A DNA stretch of 16,087 nt from NCBI GenBank assembly GCA_021782065.1, contig JAJXVQ010000013.1, forward strand, positions 1 to 16,087, written 5' to 3'. Shown piece by piece: positions 5,961 to 13,049 of the stretch (position 1 is the stretch's first letter; every line of letters begins with the position of its first letter). The position numbers and the translations under genes were made by a program. Source of the DNA: Pseudomonadota bacterium. Its GTDB lineage: Bacteria > Pseudomonadota > Gammaproteobacteria > UBA1113. The notes under the pieces were generated by a model. The model ran no database searches. It saw nothing but the letters and a program-made list of their open reading frames with translations, and was not told where the DNA came from.

Positions 5961-7752
5961 GTCTACCCGGCCGTGTTATTTCTAAATTACCCCCTATCGA
6001 TGTGGTTGGCGCAGTATTCCTATCTAGAGAATGGCTAAAGAAAGAATATTCTGCAGTAGATACCAATCCTGAACTTGTGAATAGTGGGGACGAAAAAGAA
6101 ACACTGTCCTGGATCAAGTCCGTAGTTCCTGGTTCAAGTGCAGGCTCAGAAAAGTACATTCTTTTAAAGCATTGGTAAAACGTTTCGCTTGGCTTCGAAC
6201 CAAATATTGCTTTAAAATTATCTCTCTGATTCTCAAGCTCAGTCGGCTTTAACTGCTCATAACTTTGTGCGGTAATAGCAGGATTATATGCATCTAGATT
6301 TATTAAGGAATTAATCTTTTTAGAGAGCCCCCTTAAATTCCCTGAAAAAGAGCTAAATGTATTAAAATTTCTTTTTTTAAGGTTAGCGGAGCCCACTATT
6401 TGTATAAATTTTTCTATAAAAGAATCCATCCAATCCGGTCGATCGGACTCACATTTATAGCCTAGTATAGAAATAAAGATCCAAGTTACTAGGCGCTCTT
6501 TCTCCAAAACCATGTTGGCGGTCGCAAGAGTGTAAGATGGGCTTTTGTTTATAGTCCTGTTGTCGATTCTAAAATCTCTAAACTTGCCGAGTGCATGCTC
6601 TAGACAAACAACAAATTTATCATATCTATTATCTTGAAAGGAGGTACGTTGTAATGATTCTTTTCTTAACGCTATCAAAAGTTCATTGAGTAGAGAATAT
6701 TTCAAATATTTGCGATATATGGTACAGCCAGAATCAGGACGCTGTATGGTTGGAGACTGTAGTGGTATACGGTCTATAGGCAAGGAGCACAAAGGTTGCG
6801 TTAATGGGTTATTATTTAACCGTAGTGATGAAGACACCCCTGTTTCACTATTTGTTAGCAAGGGTGACAATACTGTTGTGCTGCCACTCGTTAACATAGG
6901 TGCGGATGACCACGGCGCTATTGTTTCATGATACGTCGCCGTCGATTCACCTAACTCTGTCATTTCGCTATTGGTTGGCAGGGGTGATAATACTGCTGTG
7001 CTGTTACTCGTTAACAAAGCTGAGGGTGACCACGGCGCTATTGTTTCATGATACGTCGCCGTCGATTCACCTAACTCTGTCATTTCACTATTGGTTGGCA
7101 AGGGCGACAATACTACTGTGCTGCTACTCGTTAACAGAGGTGAGGATGTCCACGGTGCTATTGTTTCATGATACGTCGCCGTCGATTCACCTAACTCTGT
7201 CATTTCGCTATTGGTTGGCAGGGGTAACAATACTGTTGTGCTGCTACCCGTTAACGTAGATGAGAATGACCACGGCGTTATTGTTTCATTATCTGCCGCC
7301 GTCGATTCATATAACTCTGTCATTTCACTATTCGTTGCTAGGGGTTGTGGAGGCAGTATCATTGGGCTGTTTGTTGATCTTGCTTCCCCTTCGTTTCTCT
7401 GCTTACTTATCTCTTCTATCCGAGCCAATAGACTCTCATACTGAATCAATTGTTGTCGGCTTCGCTGAAGCTCCTTCTGCACCTCTAACAGTTGCACCGC
7501 CTTTTGAGATAAGAGCTGATCTTTTTGTTCCAGCTCTTTTTTTTGCTCATTTATCGTATTTTGCATTTGAGCGACTCGTTGCTCCAATGTTGCCATCCCC
7601 CTTTCTTGCTGCGGTATAGGACCCCCACCCAGAGCTAGCGATGACATAGCATCCGATTCAAATCCAAAGCTGGTTGGCTGCCCAACAGCGGCTTGAGTTT
7701 TTTGTTTTTTTACAACTGTAAAATGTTGCATATTGGTTGGTCTTTTCATCAT
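5956..7752 (-). CDS. repeat-rich coiled-coil protein with bipartite-NLS-like N terminus (598 aa), unknown function
   Basis: I do not recognise a family. The start is a double ATG (7752 or 7749). The N terminus is MMKRPTNMQHFTVVKKQKT: KR, ten residues, then KKQKT, matching a classical bipartite nuclear localisation signal. Residues 55-118 are a Gln/Glu/Lys/Leu-rich coiled coil. Residues 141-300 are four tandem 40-aa repeats beginning NSEMTEL at 141, 181, 221 and 261, rich in Ser/Thr/Pro, with a fifth start at 301 that breaks off. Residues 339-598 form a helical-looking domain starting YRKYLKYSLLNELL, shared closely with the neighbouring 710-aa protein. No signal peptide or membrane helix. Same-strand order and 124-bp gap from the paralogue suggest tandem gene duplication. 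A nucleus-targeted effector is a reasonable inference, not shown by the sequence; a structural cytoplasmic protein is the alternative. Confidence 0.85.
   Translation of the reverse strand: MMKRPTNMQHFTVVKKQKTQAAVGQPTSFGFESDAMSSLALGGGPIPQQERGMATLEQRVAQMQNTINEQKKELEQKDQLLSQKAVQLLEVQKELQRSRQQLIQYESLLARIEEISKQRNEGEARSTNSPMILPPQPLATNSEMTELYESTAADNETITPWSFSSTLTGSSTTVLLPLPTNSEMTELGESTATYHETIAPWTSSPLLTSSSTVVLSPLPTNSEMTELGESTATYHETIAPWSPSALLTSNSTAVLSPLPTNSEMTELGESTATYHETIAPWSSAPMLTSGSTTVLSPLLTNSETGVSSSLRLNNNPLTQPLCSLPIDRIPLQSPTIQRPDSGCTIYRKYLKYSLLNELLIALRKESLQRTSFQDNRYDKFVVCLEHALGKFRDFRIDNRTINKSPSYTLATANMVLEKERLVTWIFISILGYKCESDRPDWMDSFIEKFIQIVGSANLKKRNFNTFSSFSGNLRGLSKKINSLINLDAYNPAITAQSYEQLKPTELENQRDNFKAIFGSKPSETFYQCFKRMYFSEPALEPGTTDLIQDSVSFSSPLFTSSGLVSTAEYSFFSHSLDRNTAPTTSIGGNLEITRPGRQ
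6853..7332 (-). repeat. four in-frame tandem 120-bp repeats
   Basis: Exact period of 120 bases (40 codons) inside the 598-aa coiled-coil gene. The plus-strand phrase TTGGTTGGCA recurs at about 6970, 7090 and 7210, with diverged outer copies. The central copies differ at only a handful of positions, so the array is young and could vary in copy number between strains through slippage or recombination. The period is a multiple of three, so gain or loss of a unit keeps the frame. Confidence 0.92.
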
Positions 7753-7876
7753 TTAACTCTTTGGTTTTAAATAGAACTAATTTATATTTTAATAAGCTTG
7801 CGGTGGTCACTGCATCAACGTTAACGATATCTATATCTAAAAACTGTGCACTGCTCTCCATGGGCAACCCCCTATT

Positions 7877-10009
7877 TTATCTGCTGCCTGGTCGTGGCAT
7901 TTCTATATTGCCTGCTATCGGTGGAGTTGCCGCAGTATTCCTATCTACAGAATGGCTAAAGAAAGAATATTCTGCAGTAGATACTAATCCTGAACTTGTG
8001 AATAACTGAGGCGGAAAAGAGTTTCTGGCTTGGGTAGAGGCCGTTGTTTCTGGTCCAAGCGTGGGCTTAGAAAAATATACTCTTTTAAAGCATTCCAAAA
8101 ATGTTTCGCCTGACTTAGAATCAAATATTGCTTTATAATTATTTCGCTGATTCTCAAGCTCAGTCGGGTTTAACTGCTCATAACTTTGCGCGGTAATAGC
8201 AGGATTATATTCAACCAGATTGACTAAGGGCTTTAGTTCTTGAGAGAACCATCTGGGATTTATTGAAGAAACACAGAAAGGGCTGAAAGAGCTGAATGTA
8301 TTATAACTTTTTTCGGATAAGCTCAATATTTTTATAAACCGATCTATAAACTGGGCCACCCAAGCCTCTCGTTGGGGTTCACATTTATAGCGTAGTATAG
8401 AAATAAAGGCCCAGGTCACTAGACGTTCTTTCTGCAAAACTGTCTTGGCATTCTCAATGGCTTGAGATGCATATTTGCAATTCCTTGCGTTAATGTTAAA
8501 GTCTCTAAACTTGCCGAGCGCATGCTCTAAACAAACCACAAATTTATCGTATTCCTTATCTTGAGTAGAAGTACGTTGTAATGGTTCTTTTCGTAACGCT
8601 AACAAAAGTTCATTGAGTAGAGAATATTTCAAATATTTACGATACACGGTAGTGCCAGACTCAGAAGGCTCTATGGTTGGGGATTGTAGTAGTATACCGC
8701 CTGTAGGCGAGCAGTGCGAAGGTTGCGCTAATGGGCTATTTTCTAACCGTAGTGGCGCAGGCGCCACTGTTGTGCTATTCGGTTGCGCTGTTTGGCTCCT
8801 CATTAACACAAATGTCCGCGCTGCTCTTGTGTCATTACTCTTTGATATGGTTTGTGGAGGTAGTATTCCGGAGCTGGTTCTCGATCTTGCTACCGATGGC
8901 TCTGGCTGCCGTCTCAATTGCTGATAGAATTGATTTTCCATATAGACCAATTCTCGCTCTTCTCGTTGAAGCTCTTCTTGTCGCTCATTTACCTTTTCTT
9001 GCATTTCACTCAGTCCAAGCTCCCGTTGAACCAACAGCTGTTCCCTTTGGTCCAGTTGTTTGTTTTGCTCGTCTATCTTATTTTTACTCTGAGCGATTCG
9101 TTGTGTCCCTGTTGGAAATTTAGCTCCTTGCGGCTGAAACGTAGGAGCCCTAGCAAGGCCTAGCAGTAAATCGGCAGCGTATATACCACCTAAGCTGGTT
9201 CGCTGCTCATTTTGTTCATCTCTTGTATTTTGCGTCTGAGCAGCTCTTTGTTCATCTGTTAGAGGTTCAATTCTTTGCTGCTGTAGTGGCGGGGAGTGAA
9301 AAGGTTGCGTTAATGGGTTATTTTCTAACCGTAGTAACGAAGGTGCTGCTGTTGCGCTATTCAGTTGCGCTGTTTGGCTTCCCATTAGTGCGGGCGGCCG
9401 CGCTGCTCTTGTGTCGCTATTCTTTGGCATGGTTTGTGGAGGTAGTATTCCGGAGCTGGTTCCCAATCTTGCTGCCGATTGCCCTGGCAGCTGCGCCAAT
9501 ACACTTGCTTTAAGGAGGAGTTGATTTTTCCGACAAATTAAATCTCGCTGCTGTCGTATTATCCTTTTCTGCATCTCAATTAGCCTGAGCTCCCGTTGAA
9601 CCAACAACTGTTCCTTTTGGTCCAGTTGTTTGTTTTGCCCATCTATCTTATTTTGCATCTGGGCGGCTCGTTGTTCCCCTATCAAAGATCTACTTTCTTG
9701 CGGCTGTAACATAGAGGCCCTAGCAAGGCCTAGCAGTAAAACAGCAGCGGATTCAATATCTGTTAGAGAGCCGTTTTCTCGCGGCTGTAGCATAGGGGCC
9801 CTAGCAAGGCCTAGCAGTAAAACAGCAGCGGATTCAATATCTGTTAGAGAGCAGTTTTCTTGCGGCGGTGGCATAGAAGCCCTAGCAAGGCCTAGCAGTA
9901 AATCGGCATCGGATTCAACATGCAGGCTAATGTGTGGTTGTGGAGCAACTTCTGTTCTTTGTTTTTTTGCAACTGTAGAATGCTGCATATTAATTTGTCT
10001 TTTCATCAT
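7877..10009 (-). CDS. repeat-rich coiled-coil protein with bipartite-NLS-like N terminus (710 aa), unknown function
   Basis: Paralogue of the 598-aa protein; family not recognised. A double ATG start (10009/10006) is preceded by GAAGG. The N terminus MMKRQINMQHSTVAKKQRT keeps KR, a 10-residue spacer and KKQRT, again a bipartite NLS pattern, although spacer residues have changed. Residues 37-110 hold three 27-aa repeats starting LLLGLARA at 37, 64 and 91. A larger module (LLLGLARA, EQRAAQ-type coiled coil, GILPPQT, NDTRAAR, LRLEN.PL.QP) occurs twice, at about 91-237 and 281-431. The second copy extends its coiled coil (NERQEELQREERELVYMENQ). Residues 449-710 are the shared C-terminal domain, with long stretches identical to the other protein (LTSSGL-type, EYSFFSH and others). 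Gln/Pro/Ser-rich linkers, no membrane helix. Function unknown; host-directed effector is inference. Confidence 0.85.
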   Translation of the reverse strand: MMKRQINMQHSTVAKKQRTEVAPQPHISLHVESDADLLLGLARASMPPPQENCSLTDIESAAVLLLGLARAPMLQPRENGSLTDIESAAVLLLGLARASMLQPQESRSLIGEQRAAQMQNKIDGQNKQLDQKEQLLVQRELRLIEMQKRIIRQQRDLICRKNQLLLKASVLAQLPGQSAARLGTSSGILPPQTMPKNSDTRAARPPALMGSQTAQLNSATAAPSLLRLENNPLTQPFHSPPLQQQRIEPLTDEQRAAQTQNTRDEQNEQRTSLGGIYAADLLLGLARAPTFQPQGAKFPTGTQRIAQSKNKIDEQNKQLDQREQLLVQRELGLSEMQEKVNERQEELQREERELVYMENQFYQQLRRQPEPSVARSRTSSGILPPQTISKSNDTRAARTFVLMRSQTAQPNSTTVAPAPLRLENSPLAQPSHCSPTGGILLQSPTIEPSESGTTVYRKYLKYSLLNELLLALRKEPLQRTSTQDKEYDKFVVCLEHALGKFRDFNINARNCKYASQAIENAKTVLQKERLVTWAFISILRYKCEPQREAWVAQFIDRFIKILSLSEKSYNTFSSFSPFCVSSINPRWFSQELKPLVNLVEYNPAITAQSYEQLNPTELENQRNNYKAIFDSKSGETFLECFKRVYFSKPTLGPETTASTQARNSFPPQLFTSSGLVSTAEYSFFSHSVDRNTAATPPIAGNIEMPRPGSR
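9659..9901 (-). repeat. 81-bp tandem repeats (three copies) plus a dispersed fourth
   Basis: The plus-strand phrase CCCTAGCAAGGCCTAGCAG recurs near 9718, 9799 and 9880 with an 81-base (27-codon) period, and once more near 9147 within the second large module. It encodes the LLLGLARA units of the 710-aa protein. The phrase itself contains the near-direct pair CTAG...CTAG, a possible seed for slippage. Confidence 0.88.
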
Positions 10010-10075
10010 TTACCTTCTTTGCTTTGAGTAATACTATTTTTTTTATAATTTTGCACTAGTGTCGCCTGAGTGCCA

Positions 10076-10103
10076 ATGATATCACTTTTAAAAGAATTTT
10101 CAA
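10076..10103 (-). promoter_or_regulatory. candidate promoter of the 710-aa gene
   Basis: On the minus strand TTGAAA (10103-10098), a 16-base spacer and TATCAT (10081-10076) lie about 65 bases before the 710-aa start codon. Reasonable sigma70 match in an AT-rich region, so chance is possible. Confidence 0.4.
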
Positions 10104-10276
10104 TAGCCTTATAAAAATAACTTGGGGCCAGCAGAGCGGTTCCTTCTATCTTAAAATAAATTTTATAGCATATTGATTTAATTGGTTTTATTTTTAATGC
10201 GTCGTTTTGCTTACATTTGTCCCCGCTTGGCACTACGCAAAATACTGCTGCATAAGGTGGCATCAGTATGATATAC

Positions 10277-10295
10277 TTTTTCCTTTTAGGAAAAA
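10277..10295 (+). promoter_or_regulatory. hairpin enclosing the Shine-Dalgarno of the hydrogenase operon
   Basis: TTTTTCCT (10277-10284), a TTT loop and AGGAAAAA (10288-10295) form an 8-bp stem whose 3' arm is the ribosome-binding site of the first operon gene. It would dampen translation initiation if it folds. Only two of the eight pairs are G-C, so it is weak and might act as a temperature- or ligand-responsive element, or be incidental. The structure is seen; the effect is inferred. Confidence 0.35.
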
Positions 10296-10299
10296 AGCT

Positions 10300-11436
10300 A
10301 TGCCCTATTTCTTAGCCTACGAACAATTCAATGACCTAATCAAGGCCTTAACGGCCTTAGGCTATCGTTGCCTGGGCCCGCAGGTACAAGACGGCACCAT
10401 CGTTTTTGATGAATTAAGCGATGCTAAGCAATTACCTTGGGGCATGCGCGATGCCCAAAAACCAGGGTATTATCGTTTACAAAAAAGTGAACTCAACGAA
10501 GCCTTTGCCTGGGCCAATGGTCCGCAGGCGATTAAACCTTTGCTGTTTAAACCTAAAGAATCCCTATGGCACGTAGAGCGCGATGAAGCTGGCGCATTTA
10601 CGTTTACAGAAATGTTACCAGAGCATAACCCTGTCGCGTTGATAGGCGCTAGAGCCTGCGACTTAGCCGGTATGGCGGTGCAAGACAAAACCTTGCTGCA
10701 CGGGCAATTTGTAGATCCGCAATATCGCTGGCACAGAGAACATTTATTGGTCATTGCCGTCAATTGCAGTTACTCTGGTGGTAATTGTTTTTGCGTGTCT
10801 ACTCAAACGGGTCCCAAAGCTACTTCGGGTTACGACTTAGCATTAACCGAAGTTCAAAATGGTTTTGTGATTGAAGTAGGCAGCGACAAAGGTCGTGATC
10901 TTATTGAAAGTTTGCATTGCAATGTGGCTGAAGCCGCCACAATAGCCGCTGCGGCACAACGTAGTAGTGACGCCGCCACTATGCAAACCAAACGCATGCC
11001 TAAGGAGAATAGCCGCGCCTTACGTGATATATTGATGAATAATTTGGATCATCCGCGTTGGCAAGAAGTGGCCGAGCGTTGTTTGTCTTGCGGCAATTGT
11101 ACTGCGGTTTGCCCGACCTGTTTTTGTCACCATCAAACGGAACATCCTACGGTAGATGGTAATGGCAGCGTGCATGCCCGTGAATGGGATTCGTGTTTTA
11201 CCCAAGGTCATAGTTATATACACGGCCAGGTCGTGCGCGATACCACCGAAAAACGCTATAAACAATGGCTAACGCATAAACTAGGCACTTGGTGGGATCA
11301 ATTCGATACCAGCGGTTGTGTGGGTTGCGGTCGTTGTGTCACCTGGTGCCCAGTGGGTATTGATTTAACCGAGGAAATGGCCGCTATTGCTGGCGAATCA
11401 AATGTGGTTGCTGATAAAAAAGAGAAAAACTCATGA
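10300..11436 (+). CDS. hydB: group 3b [NiFe]-hydrogenase beta subunit, 4Fe-4S electron-transfer protein
   Basis: Start taken at the ATG at 10300 ([10 protein letters not shown]) with AGGAAA at 10289-10294 as ribosome site. The frame is open to 10207 but those 31 residues look non-native and have no ribosome site. The 378-aa product matches the sulfhydrogenase beta family. It has [12 protein letters not shown] near 115-126, a Cys-rich [11 protein letters not shown] around 154-164, then two ferredoxin-type clusters, [12 protein letters not shown] near 261-272 and [12 protein letters not shown] near 340-351. It relays electrons between the flavin subunit and the hydrogenase small subunit in the cytoplasmic heterotetramer. 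First gene of a tightly packed operon; its stop overlaps the next start (ATGA). Gene symbol follows the Pyrococcus hydBGDA order; other names (e.g. HyhB) are in use. Confidence 0.93.
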   Translation: MPYFLAYEQFNDLIKALTALGYRCLGPQVQDGTIVFDELSDAKQLPWGMRDAQKPGYYRLQKSELNEAFAWANGPQAIKPLLFKPKESLWHVERDEAGAFTFTEMLPEHNPVALIGARACDLAGMAVQDKTLLHGQFVDPQYRWHREHLLVIAVNCSYSGGNCFCVSTQTGPKATSGYDLALTEVQNGFVIEVGSDKGRDLIESLHCNVAEAATIAAAAQRSSDAATMQTKRMPKENSRALRDILMNNLDHPRWQEVAERCLSCGNCTAVCPTCFCHHQTEHPTVDGNGSVHAREWDSCFTQGHSYIHGQVVRDTTEKRYKQWLTHKLGTWWDQFDTSGCVGCGRCVTWCPVGIDLTEEMAAIAGESNVVADKKEKNS

Positions 11437-12263
11437 GTGCACTAGATATACCCGTCAATACCAAAATAATTGCACGCAGTGAGGAATCCAGCGATATTTT
11501 TACGTTGACCCTACAATTTACTGATACAGAAGAAAAAGATTATGCCTTCCAACCGGGGCAATTCAATATGTTATATTTATTTGGGGTAGGCGAAGTACCT
11601 ATTTCCATTCTGTCTCATGGGGAAGGCAATAGTTTATATGCGCATACCATACGTCGCGTAGGTCGAGTTACCCACGGCTTGTCTTTATTGCAAGTAGGTG
11701 ATCACGTAGGTTTGCGCGGTCCTTTTGGTCGTGGTTGGCCCTTAGATCTTGCGCAAGGCAAAGATATATTGATCATCACAGGCGGCTTGGGTTGTGCTCC
11801 CAGTGTGTCCATCATTCACTATATTCTTAAACATCGCACGGATTTTGGTCGCTTAATCATTTTACAAGGCGTTAAACACAGCGACGATTTAATTTTTAAA
11901 AAACAATATGAGCAATGGGCAGCTTTGCCCAATGTGCAAGTTGCCTTGGCTGCAGATAGCGCAAAGCCCAACTGGCCTGGTCACACCGGTTTAATCACCG
12001 AATTATTAGACCAAGTTAATCTAGATATAAATAATACCTTATGCATGATGTGCGGCCCCGAAGGCATGATGCGAGCTTCGGTGCAACGCTTAATACAATT
12101 ACATTTACCTGAAAAAGCAATTTACCTAAGCTTAGAGCGCAATATGGAATGCGCCATTGGTCATTGCGGCCATTGTCAATTTGGTGGCGACTTTATTTGC
12201 AAGGAAGGGCCTGTGTTCAATTATCCTCAAGTAAGAGCCTTACTCAATAAGAAGGGGTTTTAG
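11433..12263 (+). CDS. hydG: group 3b [NiFe]-hydrogenase gamma subunit, FAD/NAD(P)-binding reductase
   Basis: 276 aa of the ferredoxin-NADP reductase/dihydroorotate-dehydrogenase electron-transfer family. Order: an N-terminal FAD-binding barrel with [13 protein letters not shown] (39-51) and VPISIL (55-60) in place of the usual Rx[13 protein letters not shown] at 94-104; the nucleotide-binding [14 protein letters not shown] at 113-125; CGPEGMM near the end of the NAD domain. It ends in a C-terminal [2Fe-2S] site with Cys240, Cys245, Cys248 and Cys256 ([17 protein letters not shown]). It passes electrons between NAD(P)(H) and the beta-subunit clusters. Begins inside the hydB stop codon and ends one base before the next ATG, so translation is coupled. 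Cofactor preference between NADP and NAD cannot be read from sequence alone. The symbol here is the sulfhydrogenase gamma gene, not the unrelated [FeFe]-hydrogenase maturase HydG. Confidence 0.93.
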   Translation: MSALDIPVNTKIIARSEESSDIFTLTLQFTDTEEKDYAFQPGQFNMLYLFGVGEVPISILSHGEGNSLYAHTIRRVGRVTHGLSLLQVGDHVGLRGPFGRGWPLDLAQGKDILIITGGLGCAPSVSIIHYILKHRTDFGRLIILQGVKHSDDLIFKKQYEQWAALPNVQVALAADSAKPNWPGHTGLITELLDQVNLDINNTLCMMCGPEGMMRASVQRLIQLHLPEKAIYLSLERNMECAIGHCGHCQFGGDFICKEGPVFNYPQVRALLNKKGF

Positions 12264-13049
12264 ATGGAAGAGATAAAACCACGTATTGCTATACACAAGT
12301 TTACTTCCTGTGATGGCTGTCAATTGGCTTTTTTACATTTGGGCGAAGATTTATTAACCTTAGCTGAAAAAGTAGACATCGTCCATTTTGTAGAAATGGG
12401 GCCTATCAATCCTACGGCCAAGGTGGATGTAGCTTATGTAGAAGGTAGTATTTCCACTCCAGAAGAAGCAAAACGCATACGTGAAATTCGCGCCAACAGC
12501 CGCTATTTAGTGACTATAGGCGCTTGTGCCACCGCAGGCGGCATTCAAGCCTTACGCAACTTTGCCGATACCCAATCGTGGATGCGGGCAATTTATGCAA
12601 CACCCGAAACTATTTCTACCTTAGACACTGCTACCGCCATTTCAAACCATGTTAAAGTGGATTACGAAATTTATGGCTGCCCGGTGAATAGCCAGCAAGT
12701 GTTAGCATCTTTGTTATCGTTATTACAAAAAGTAACCCCCACGGCACGACGCGACAAAGTATGTTTAGAATGCAAACGTCTAGGTTATGTCTGTGTCATG
12801 GTTGCTAAAGGCGAACCGTGCATGGGTCCAGTCACTCATACCGGTTGCGGCGCTTTATGCCCTAGCTTAGGGCGCGGCTGTTATGCCTGTTATGGTCCAG
12901 CTGAAAACATCAATACTGACTCTTTAACACAATGGCTATCCAGCCTAGGCTTAGCAGAAGCTGAAATTGCTAGACGTTTTTTATTCATTCAAAACAATGC
13001 ACCCGGTTTTAAAGAAGCTGGCTTAAAATTAAAGAAGAAAGTACCATGA
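12264..13049 (+). CDS. hydD: group 3b [NiFe]-hydrogenase small (delta) subunit
   Basis: 261 aa with no Tat leader, in keeping with a cytoplasmic enzyme. The proximal cluster ligands are present: TSCDGCQ (Cys16, Cys19), GACAT (Cys88) and YGCP (Cys139). A C-terminal Cys-rich region (Cys167, 170, 177, 186, 195, 199, 206, 209 in CLECK...GEPCMGPVTHTGCGALCP...GCYACYG) binds the further Fe-S clusters that relay electrons away from the active site. EGSISTPEEA is a typical small-subunit motif. The ATG directly follows the stop codon of the gamma gene, and the stop overlaps the large-subunit ATG by four bases. Confidence 0.95.
   Translation: MEEIKPRIAIHKFTSCDGCQLAFLHLGEDLLTLAEKVDIVHFVEMGPINPTAKVDVAYVEGSISTPEEAKRIREIRANSRYLVTIGACATAGGIQALRNFADTQSWMRAIYATPETISTLDTATAISNHVKVDYEIYGCPVNSQQVLASLLSLLQKVTPTARRDKVCLECKRLGYVCVMVAKGEPCMGPVTHTGCGALCPSLGRGCYACYGPAENINTDSLTQWLSSLGLAEAEIARRFLFIQNNAPGFKEAGLKLKKKVP

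Larger units (their letters stand above)
10010..10299. other. divergent intergenic region between coiled-coil gene and hydrogenase operon
   Basis: AT-rich spacer carrying the promoter of the minus-strand 710-aa gene and, presumably, the promoter of the plus-strand hydrogenase operon. For the latter only -10-like hexamers are visible (TATGAT at 10267-10272, TATACT at 10272-10277), without a good -35. An FNR-type or sigma54-type site was looked for and not found. A minus-strand frame spans 10006-10263 and ends in an ATGA overlap with the 710-aa gene, but it has no recognisable product and covers the operon's promoter region, so it is not called a gene. Confidence 0.5.

Noticed and set aside
6853..7332. 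Regular 120-bp array considered as CRISPR
   Set aside because: Units are contiguous with no unique spacers and lie in frame within a coding sequence.
6686..7619. Several plus-strand open frames opposite the 598-aa coiled-coil gene, some with repeated hydrophobic segments
   Set aside because: They are antisense to the 120-bp repeats; repetition and length follow from the repeat array, there are no ribosome sites, and no family resemblance.
8613..10031. Plus-strand open frames opposite the 710-aa gene
   Set aside because: Antisense shadows of a low-stop, repeat-rich gene; hydrophobic character comes from reading Gln/Glu-rich codons in reverse.
10170..10185. FNR-like half site TTGAT near the hydrogenase operon
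   Set aside because: The second half does not match ATCAA; a single half site in AT-rich DNA is expected by chance.
10227..10250. Possible sigma54 promoter (TTGGCAC) ahead of the hydrogenase operon
   Set aside because: The required GC of the -12 element is not at the correct distance from the GG of the -24 element.
10006..10263. 85-codon minus-strand frame ending in an ATGA overlap with the 710-aa gene
   Set aside because: No recognisable product, weak start context and it covers the likely promoter of the hydrogenase operon. Retained only as a flank-homology observation.
10207..10299. Upstream extension of the hydB frame by 31 residues
   Set aside because: The AGGAAA ribosome site points to the ATG at 10300, and the extra residues do not resemble the family's N terminus.
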